Origin: Pseudomonadota bacterium
GTDB taxonomy: Bacteria; Pseudomonadota; Alphaproteobacteria; Acetobacterales; Acetobacteraceae
Length of the DNA: 9,512 nucleotides
Assembly (NCBI GenBank): GCA_021784255.1
Contig: JAJXSZ010000096.1
Span: forward strand, 1-9,512
Direction: 5' to 3'
Shown here: positions 1-4,732 of the stretch, in pieces
Layout: the number at the start of each line of letters is the position of its first letter
How positions within the stretch are numbered: the stretch's first letter is position 1
Program-made: the position numbers and the translations under genes
The notes under the pieces: generated by a model
Told to the model about the DNA's origin: nothing
Database searches by the model: none
The model's input: only the letters and a program-made list of their open reading frames with translations

Positions 1-540
1 GGCGAGATAGACGAGGATGGTGCCGAACAGCGCCAGCGCGATGCCGACGCTGGCGAGGATGAAGTATTTCCAGGCCGCCTCGAGCGCCTCGTGGGTACGG
101 TAGATGCCGACCATCAGCACGGTGGCAAGGGTCGCCAGCTCGATCGCCACCCACATGAGGCCGATATTGTTGACCACCAGGGCCAGGTTCATGCCGAACA
201 TCATGACCTGGTACATGGCGTGGTAGAAACGCAGGTGGGACGGCGTCAGCCGCCCGGTCTGCAGCTCGTGGTCGATATAGGTGGCGCTGAACACGCTGGT
301 GGTGAAGCCGACGAAGGTGCTCAGCACGATAAAAACGATGTTGAGGTCGTCGATCAGGAAATAGGCGTCCGGCGCGGGGTGGCGGACGAACAGCGCCAGC
401 GCCGCCAGCAGCGTCAGCAGGCTGGCCACGACATTGCCGCGCGCGGAGAGGCGATAGCCGGGCAGGATCGCGAGCACCACCGCGGCGAGAGCCGGCAGCG
501 ACAGCACCAGCAGCACGTCGTGGGCGAGGAACCAGGTCAT
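1..540 (-). CDS. hyfF: Hydrogenase-4 subunit F (HyfF), antiporter-like membrane subunit; N-terminal 180 residues, cut by window edge
   Basis: My translation from the ATG at 540 downward stays open to base 1, giving 180 residues of a hydrophobic protein. Predicted membrane segments lie at about residues 5-27, 34-52, 61-89, 109-147 and 159-180. Hallmarks of HyfF, a NuoL/NuoM/Mrp-antiporter relative, are visible: NNIGLMWVAIELATL with a buried glutamate at residue 134 (the conserved TM5 Glu of proton-pumping antiporter subunits), then VGIYRTHEALEAAWKYF (Lys158) and GTILVYLA. E. coli HyfF is about 526 residues, so about two thirds of the gene is missing to the left. Known role of the family: ion translocation in the membrane arm of group-4 hydrogenase-type complexes. 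The start overlaps the hyfE stop in ATGA, implying translational coupling; a GGGG stretch about 9 nt upstream could be a weak ribosome site. Confidence is high for family, lower for the exact complex. Confidence 0.93.
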   Translation of the reverse strand, partial: MTWFLAHDVLLVLSLPALAAVVLAILPGYRLSARGNVVASLLTLLAALALFVRHPAPDAYFLIDDLNIVFIVLSTFVGFTTSVFSATYIDHELQTGRLTPSHLRFYHAMYQVMMFGMNLALVVNNIGLMWVAIELATLATVLMVGIYRTHEALEAAWKYFILASVGIALALFGTILVYLA

Positions 541-1199
541 CGGCGTTCGCCCCGGAAACGATCGAGCGCGTGTACATCCACGGTATCGAAACGTTCGCGG
601 ATGCGGAACAGGAAGACGCCGATCACGATGAAGGCGATCAGCACCGAGAAGGCGACGCTGATCTCCACCACCAGCGGCATGCCCTGCGCGCCCGCGGCGG
701 CGAGGATCAGCCCGTTCTCGAGCGACATGAAGCCGACCACCTGGCTCACCGCGTTGCGTCGCGTCACCATGATCAGCAGGCCGAGCAGCACGACGGAAAG
801 AGCGAAGGCGACATCCTCGCGCGCGACCAGGGCGGCGCCCTCGGTCACCCGCAGCATCACCGCGAAGGCGAGGCCGACCAGCCCGATGCCCGCCAGCATC
901 GTCAGCCCGATCCCGGCCACCGTCTCGATCTCGCGATGGATGCCGAGGCGCACGATGATCCGGTGCAGGGCGACGGGGATGATCCCGGCCTTGAACAGCA
1001 GCGCGATCGCGGCGGTGATGTAGAGATGGGGCGCCGCCTGCAGATGCGCCTGCCAGGCGACGGCGAGGCCCAGCACCACGGCGTGCAGCGTGTAGGTGTT
1101 GAGCAGCGCGTAGAGCCGGTCCTGATACAGCATCGTCAGGCTCACCAGCACCAGGCTGCCGGCCAGCAGATGGGCGATGTCGAAACCAAGGCCGTGCAT
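537..1199 (-). CDS. hyfE: Hydrogenase-4 subunit E (HyfE), NuoK-like membrane subunit
   Basis: A 220-residue integral membrane protein, matching the usual HyfE length (about 216 in E. coli). About seven hydrophobic segments span residues 1-200. Residues 158-168 read MSLENGLILAA, the NuoK/MrpC-like segment with a membrane glutamate (Glu161); Lys70 sits in another helix in ALLFKAGIIPVALH, and Glu179 in VVEISVAFSVLIAF. The C-terminal tail RERFDTVDVHALDRFRG is the characteristic HyfE end. In the family it forms the connection between the NuoH-like HyfC and the antiporter-like subunits and probably contributes to the proton path. It starts one nucleotide after the hyfC stop and its stop overlaps the hyfF start by four bases, so it is inside a coupled operon. 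The ribosome-binding sequence is weak (GGAT about 9 nt before the ATG), consistent with reliance on coupling. Confidence 0.94.
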   Translation of the reverse strand: MHGLGFDIAHLLAGSLVLVSLTMLYQDRLYALLNTYTLHAVVLGLAVAWQAHLQAAPHLYITAAIALLFKAGIIPVALHRIIVRLGIHREIETVAGIGLTMLAGIGLVGLAFAVMLRVTEGAALVAREDVAFALSVVLLGLLIMVTRRNAVSQVVGFMSLENGLILAAAGAQGMPLVVEISVAFSVLIAFIVIGVFLFRIRERFDTVDVHALDRFRGERR

Positions 1200-1200
1200 C

Positions 1201-2157
1201 TCAGATGATCCGCGAAACGAACAGCAGCATCGCGCCGAGGAAGCCCAGCATCAGCGCCGCGCCGAGGAAATTGGGCACGCGGAAGACGCGCATCTTGGCG
1301 ATCGTCATTTCGAAGACGGCCAGCAGCGCGCAGGCCAGCGCGATCTTGCCGGCGTAGAGTCCGGCGCCCGCGACATGGGCGAGCAAGCCCGAGCCCGGCG
1401 GCGCCACGCCCCAGGGGACGAAGACGCAGGCGATCAGCGAGAGGTAGAGCAGCAGCTTCAGCCAGGCGGTGAGTTCGATGAGCGCGAGGTGCCGGCCGGA
1501 ATATTCGAGCACCATGGCCTCGTGGACCATGGTCAGTTCCAGATGCGTCGCCGGGTTGTCGACGGGGATGCGCCCGGACTCGGCGATCGCCACCATCAGC
1601 AGCGCGGCGAGCGCGAGCCCGAGCGTCACGCGCAGGCCGACCGCGGAGGACTGCATGTAGGCCGCGATCAGCGAGAGCTGCGTCGATCCGGCGAGCAGGG
1701 CGAGGGAGAAGATGATCATCAGCATCGCCGGCTCGGCGAGCGAGCCGATCATCATCTCCCGGCTCGCGCCGATGCCGCCGAACGCGGTGCCGACATCCAT
1801 GCCGGCGAGGGCCAGGAAGAAGCGCGCGCTGCCGAGCAGCGCGACGATCGCGATCAGGTCCGCCGACCAGGAAAACAGCAGGCCGCTGCCGAAGGTCGGG
1901 ACCAGCGCCGCCGCGACCCAGGTCGCCGCGAACACCAGGTAGGGCGCGGCGCGGAACAGCCAGGAGGCGTTCTCGGCCAGCACCACGTCCTTGCGCAGCA
2001 GGCGCAGGAGATCGCGATAGGGCTGCAGGACCGGTGCGCCGCGCCGGCGGGTCAGCCGCGCCTTGCACTTGCGCAGGAAGCCGGTGGCGAGCGGGGCCGC
2101 GCCGACCACGAGCAGCATCTGCGCGCCCTGGGCGGCGACGTCGCGGATCAGCGCCAT
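1201..2157 (-). CDS. hyfC: Hydrogenase-4 subunit C (HyfC), NuoH-like membrane anchor
   Basis: A 318-residue membrane protein of the NuoH/HycD/HyfC/EchB family, of typical length, with about eight hydrophobic segments. Family signatures are clear: RRRGAPVLQPYRDLLRLLRK (residues 37-56), the first-loop motif; GGIGASREMMIGSLAEPAM (127-145); and ESGRIPVDNPATHLELTMVHEAMVLEYSGR (193-222), rich in the conserved loop glutamates that line the quinone-pocket equivalent or proton entry (E193, E207, E213, E218). In known complexes this subunit anchors the soluble [NiFe]-type catalytic module to the ion-pumping arm. The ATG at 2157 lies inside the end of hyfB (10-nt overlap) and has no strong Shine-Dalgarno sequence, so translation is probably coupled. 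All expected motifs are intact, with no sign of decay. Confidence 0.95.
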   Translation of the reverse strand: MALIRDVAAQGAQMLLVVGAAPLATGFLRKCKARLTRRRGAPVLQPYRDLLRLLRKDVVLAENASWLFRAAPYLVFAATWVAAALVPTFGSGLLFSWSADLIAIVALLGSARFFLALAGMDVGTAFGGIGASREMMIGSLAEPAMLMIIFSLALLAGSTQLSLIAAYMQSSAVGLRVTLGLALAALLMVAIAESGRIPVDNPATHLELTMVHEAMVLEYSGRHLALIELTAWLKLLLYLSLIACVFVPWGVAPPGSGLLAHVAGAGLYAGKIALACALLAVFEMTIAKMRVFRVPNFLGAALMLGFLGAMLLFVSRII

Positions 2158-4157
2158 AGCGCGAGCACCAGCAGCAGGATGACCAGCACCGCGAAGACGA
2201 GGCTGAGATAGCGGCGGATGGTCAGGAACTGCATCACGTTGAGGCGCGTGCTCGCGGCCGCGACGAGCCCGGCGACCGGCGCGTAGAGCGTCTCCCAGAT
2301 CAGGTCGTGGCTGTGCACCACGAGCCGCGCCGGGCGGGTCTCGCCGGGCGGCGGCATGCGGACACTGGTACGCGAGCGAAACAGTGTCGGGCCGAAGACG
2401 CGGCGGATCGGCTCGGCAAAACCAGCCGCCGAATATTGCAGGGCCGGACTCGGGTCTGGAAAGCCGCAGTCCCAGGCCGGCCCGCGGGTGGTCCGGCGCG
2501 GCGCGAACAGGCGGATCGCGGCGGCGACCAGCGCCGCCGAGCCGGCGATGAAGAGGCAGACCAGCAGGCCGTTATAGGTACCGCGGCTGGCCGCCAGCGG
2601 CGCGATGGAGAGCCAGGGCAGCCGCAGTTCCGCCGGCATGTGCACGCCGAGAACGGCGGCGACGGGCGCGCCGAGCGCGTCGAGCGCGAAGCCGGGGACG
2701 ACGCCCAGCAGCAGCGCGAGGCCGGCGAAGATCAGCATCGCGGCGGCGGAGAACGGGTCGGTCTCGTGCGCCCCGGCGGCGGCATCGGAGCGCGGGCGGC
2801 CGAGAAAGACGATGCCGTAGAGGCGGACGAAACAGGTGGCCGCCAGTGCCGCCGCGAGCGCCAGCAGCGCCCCCACCGCCGGCACGAGCAGCTTCAGGCC
2901 CCATTGCGGCAGTGCCGGGCTCAGCAGGATCGCCTGGAAGGTGAGCCACTCGGAGACGAAGGCGTTGAACGGCGGCAGCGCCGAGAGGCCGATCGCCCCG
3001 CCCAGCACTGCCACCGCGGTCACCGGCATGCGGTGGATCAGCCCGCCCATCCGCTCCATGTCGCGGATCCCGCTCGCCCCCAGCACGGCGCCGGCGCCGT
3101 AGAACAGCAGGCTTTTCAGCAGCGCATGGTTGAGCACATGCAACAGCGCCGCGGTCAGCGCCAGCGCCGCGGCCGCCGCCATGCCGTCGGCGCGGAAGGC
3201 CAGCGCCAGCCCCAGGCCGACGAAGACGAAGCCGACATTCTCGATCGTGCTGTAGGCCAGGACGCGCTTCAGATCGGTCTCGAACAGGGCGTAGAGGATG
3301 CCCATCAGGGCGCTGGCGCCGCCGAACCCCATCACGACGATCCCCCACCACCAGACCGGCGGCCCGAGCAGGTCGAAGACGATGCGGATCACCGCGTAGA
3401 TCGCGACCTTGGTCATCACGCCGCTCATCAGCGCGGAGACATGGCTCGGCGCCACCGGATGGGCGCGCGGCAGCCAGACATGCAGCGGCACCAGCCCCGC
3501 CTTGGCGCCGGCGCCGAACAGCACCAGGCCGAGGACCGCGGCGGCGACCAGCGGGGTCACGTGGGCCGCGCGCATCGAGGCGAAGGCGTAGCCGCCGGCC
3601 GGCCCGGCGAGCAGCCCGAAGGCGAGCAGCAGCGCGAAGGTGCCGAGGGCCGCCATCGCGAGGTAGATGTAGCCAGCCTCGACGTTGTCGGCGCCGCGAT
3701 GCTCGGCGACGACCAGCACCCAGGAGGCGAGCGACATGAACTCCCACGCCACCAGGAAGGTGAAGGCATCGTCGGCCAGCGGCACCAGGTTCATCCCGGC
3801 CAGGAACGCCGGCACGAAGGGCAGCACGCGCAGCGGCTCGGCAGCGTGGCGACCATAGCCGATGCCGTAGAGGCAGGCCCCGGCGCCGCCGAGATTGACC
3901 ACCACGAGAAAGAAGGCGGCGAGCGCGTCGAGGCGGAAATGCATGCCGATCCAGGGCAGGCCGAGCGGCAGCACCAGGGTCTGCGCCGGACCGTCGCGCA
4001 GCAGCGCCGCGCCGGCGAGCGCGAGCAGGCCGAGCGAAAGCGCCAGCCCCGCCGCATAGATCAGCGGCGTGCCCCAGTGCCGGCCGCCGACCAGCAGCGC
4101 CAGCACCGAAAGCCCGAGCAGCGCGCCAATTCCGAGGAGCAGGGAGCCGATCAGCAT
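2148..4157 (-). CDS. hyfB: Hydrogenase-4 subunit B (HyfB), NuoL/NuoN-like antiporter subunit
   Basis: A 669-residue polytopic membrane protein, near E. coli HyfB (about 672). The antiporter core spans residues 75-450. The TM5 glutamate is in FLVAWEFMSLASW (Glu139), the TM7 lysine in GAGAKAGLVPLHVWLPRAHP (Lys219), and a further lysine in SGVMTKVAIYAVIR (Lys250). FETDLKRVLAYSTIENVG covers residues 292-309. A His/Lys helix LLHVLNHALLKSLLFY (338-353) and Glu403 in NAFVSEWLTFQ complete the charged half-channel chain. The C-terminal part has the HyfB/HycC-type motif AWDCGF (561-566) followed by LQYSAAGFAEPIRRVF and a final membrane helix near 650-668. It is expected to translocate protons or ions in the membrane arm of a group-4 hydrogenase-type complex. 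It is the first structural gene of the cluster, 10 nt after the XRE gene stop and overlapping hyfC by 10 nt. HyfD is a paralogous family, but the length and C-terminal extension favour HyfB. Confidence 0.94.
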   Translation of the reverse strand: MLIGSLLLGIGALLGLSVLALLVGGRHWGTPLIYAAGLALSLGLLALAGAALLRDGPAQTLVLPLGLPWIGMHFRLDALAAFFLVVVNLGGAGACLYGIGYGRHAAEPLRVLPFVPAFLAGMNLVPLADDAFTFLVAWEFMSLASWVLVVAEHRGADNVEAGYIYLAMAALGTFALLLAFGLLAGPAGGYAFASMRAAHVTPLVAAAVLGLVLFGAGAKAGLVPLHVWLPRAHPVAPSHVSALMSGVMTKVAIYAVIRIVFDLLGPPVWWWGIVVMGFGGASALMGILYALFETDLKRVLAYSTIENVGFVFVGLGLALAFRADGMAAAAALALTAALLHVLNHALLKSLLFYGAGAVLGASGIRDMERMGGLIHRMPVTAVAVLGGAIGLSALPPFNAFVSEWLTFQAILLSPALPQWGLKLLVPAVGALLALAAALAATCFVRLYGIVFLGRPRSDAAAGAHETDPFSAAAMLIFAGLALLLGVVPGFALDALGAPVAAVLGVHMPAELRLPWLSIAPLAASRGTYNGLLVCLFIAGSAALVAAAIRLFAPRRTTRGPAWDCGFPDPSPALQYSAAGFAEPIRRVFGPTLFRSRTSVRMPPPGETRPARLVVHSHDLIWETLYAPVAGLVAAASTRLNVMQFLTIRRYLSLVFAVLVILLLVLALWR

Positions 4158-4165
4158 GGCACCGG

Positions 4166-4169
4166 CCTT
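4166..4169 (-). promoter_or_regulatory. Ribosome-binding site of hyfB, overlapping the upstream stop codon
   Basis: Read on the minus strand the junction is TAAGGCCGGTGCC followed by the hyfB ATG. The AAGG core shares its two A residues with the TAA stop codon of the XRE gene and lies 8 nt before the ATG. This supports the ATG at 4157 as the hyfB start. It also means that ribosomes ending on the regulator mRNA stop at the hyfB initiation site, so the two genes are probably translationally linked (inference). Confidence 0.6.
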
Positions 4170-4467
4170 ACCTGGCGACGGCCGCCGCCGGCGGCCGGCC
4201 AGGCTGCGCCGGTCTGGCGACGCCGTCCTTCAGGCGCACCCCGCGCCCGCCGCCCCGGCTTGCCCCGCCCTCGCCGATCAGCTCGATGCCGAGGCTGCCG
4301 AGCGCACTGATGACGCGGTCGAGCGAATCGACGTTGCCGCGCACCACCCCTGCGCTCGCTTCCATCCGCTGGATGGTCGGCAGCGACAGGCCGGCGCGTT
4401 CGGCCAACTGGCGCTGATCGCATCGCGCCAGGGCCCGGGCGGCACGGAGCTGGAACGCCGTGATCAT
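4168..4467 (-). CDS. Small XRE-family helix-turn-helix transcriptional regulator
   Basis: A 99-residue protein. Residues 3-60 form a Cro/C1-type HTH domain: helix 1 about 3-14 (TAFQLRAARALA), helix 2 about 17-24 (DQRQLAERA), turn GLS, and recognition helix about 28-37 (SLPTIQRMEAS), followed by a helix VDSLDRVISALGSLGIELIGEGG. The pattern QLRAARAL...QLAERAGLS..TIQRMEAS...GIELI..GG...GVRLKDG is the layout of small XRE proteins common in alphaproteobacteria (from memory of the family). Residues 81-99 are an Ala/Pro/Arg-rich, probably disordered tail. No signal peptide or membrane segment, so it is cytoplasmic. It is the first gene of the run leading into hyfB, 10 nt apart, and so is probably co-transcribed with it; regulation of its own and the hyf promoter is the obvious inference. 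It is unlike HyfR/FhlA, the NtrC-type activator of the E. coli hyf operon. Target and ligand cannot be read from the sequence. Confidence 0.85.
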   Translation of the reverse strand: MITAFQLRAARALARCDQRQLAERAGLSLPTIQRMEASAGVVRGNVDSLDRVISALGSLGIELIGEGGASRGGGRGVRLKDGVARPAQPGRPPAAAVAR

Positions 4468-4468
4468 G

Positions 4469-4479
4469 CGATCCGATCG
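4469..4479. repeat. 11-bp palindrome CGATC-N-GATCG between promoter and XRE start
   Basis: The bases read CGATCCGATCG, two perfect 5-bp arms around a central C. The site lies just downstream of the predicted transcription start and two bases upstream of the XRE ATG, where a bound repressor would block the promoter or ribosome entry. An operator for the neighbouring XRE protein is a reasonable inference, since such regulators usually act as dimers on small palindromes and often control themselves. GATC-containing palindromes also occur by chance in GC-rich DNA. Confidence 0.35.
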
Positions 4480-4494
4480 TCGTGTTTGCGTGCA

Positions 4495-4522
4495 ATCATA
4501 TAGAACTAGATGTTGAAACCAA
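4495..4522 (-). promoter_or_regulatory. Putative sigma70-type promoter of the XRE-hyf operon
   Basis: On the minus strand TTGGTT (4522-4517) is followed after 16 bases by TATGAT (4500-4495), a five-of-six match to the TATAAT consensus. The -35 box matches only its TTG core well. It lies in the AT-rich island, and transcription would begin near 4488, giving a leader of about 20 bases before the XRE ATG at 4467. No strong Shine-Dalgarno sequence lies in that leader (only GGAT, 4 nt before the ATG). Position and composition make this the best promoter candidate in the window, but it is a motif match only. Confidence 0.5.
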
Positions 4523-4529
4523 GTTATTC

Positions 4530-4542
4530 ATGTTTAATACAT
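4530..4542. repeat. Imperfect AT-rich palindrome upstream of the putative -35 box
   Basis: ATGTTTAATACAT has perfect outer arms ATGT/ACAT with a partly symmetric centre. It is 8 bp upstream of the proposed -35 hexamer, in the usual place for an activator site. AT-rich sequence forms such patterns easily, so this is only a candidate. Confidence 0.2.
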
Positions 4543-4699
4543 CATTACCATATCAACCGCGCGAATTCAACCCCCGGTCGCGCCGGTGCGGCCGTGCGCG
4601 CCGACGATGGCGTTGCGTTGGCATGACGAACGGGCAGGCCGCCGCCGGCCACCGGCCGCCAGCGCCGCACGGCAAAACGCTCAGCCCGCGGCGATCCCA

Positions 4700-4732
4700 C
4701 CCGCGCGGCGCGGCATCACGCCGCCGCGCGGG
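4700..4732 (-). repeat. Strong 11-bp GC hairpin spanning the glutamate dehydrogenase stop codon
   Basis: Bases 4700-4710 (CCCGCGCGGCG) are the exact reverse complement of 4722-4732, separated by an 11-base loop that contains the TGA stop codon (4718-4716). All stem pairs are G:C. In the transcript it would form a very stable stem at the end of the message. No U-tract follows: the nearest run is TTTT at 4677-4674, about 22 bases beyond the stem. It is therefore not a classical intrinsic terminator. It could stabilise the mRNA 3' end or assist termination, or simply reflect GC-rich codons. Confidence 0.5.

Larger units (their letters stand above)
4468..4715. other. Intergenic region between glutamate dehydrogenase and the XRE-hyf operon
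   Basis: No convincing gene is present in these 248 bases. The part nearest the XRE gene (about 4480-4567) is AT-rich, in sharp contrast to the surrounding coding DNA, and contains promoter-like and palindromic elements listed separately. The part nearest the dehydrogenase (about 4568-4715) is GC-rich, with short GC inverted repeats but no T-tract that would make a standard rho-independent terminator. Because both flanking genes point left, this stretch must hold the dehydrogenase 3' end and the promoter of the XRE-hyf run. Confidence 0.75.

Noticed and set aside
537..4157. Possibility that the cluster is complex I (nuoL/H/K/M) or an Mrp Na+/H+ antiporter.
   Set aside because: The HyfB AWDCGF and LQYSAAGFAEPIRRVF motifs, the HyfE tail FDTVDVHALDRFRG and the order B-C-E-F fit the Hyf family; Mrp operons have no NuoH-like subunit and nuo gene order is different.
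2307..4310. A 667-codon open frame on the plus strand opposite hyfB, plus similar long plus-strand frames at 91-1023, 570-1208 and 1177-2211.
   Set aside because: They are antisense to clearly conserved membrane genes and encode His/Gln/Arg/Asp-rich, low-complexity products with no recognisable domain, the expected mirror of leucine- and alanine-rich membrane codons in GC-rich DNA.
4151..4495. A 114-codon minus-strand frame overlapping the XRE gene in another frame, starting near the promoter.
   Set aside because: The overlapping 99-residue frame has a clear HTH domain; this one is Arg/Gly-rich with no domain, and its start falls in the predicted promoter or leader.
4513..4541. A plus-strand promoter-like pair (TTGAAA with an AT-rich hexamer about 16-17 bases later) in the AT-rich island.
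   Set aside because: The -10 match is poor and no credible plus-strand gene lies downstream; AT-rich DNA gives such matches on both strands.
4644..4656. Short GC stem GCCGG-CCA-CCGGC downstream of the dehydrogenase, considered as an intrinsic terminator.
   Set aside because: Only five base pairs, with no T-tract on the minus strand after it; in such GC-rich sequence this is expected by chance.
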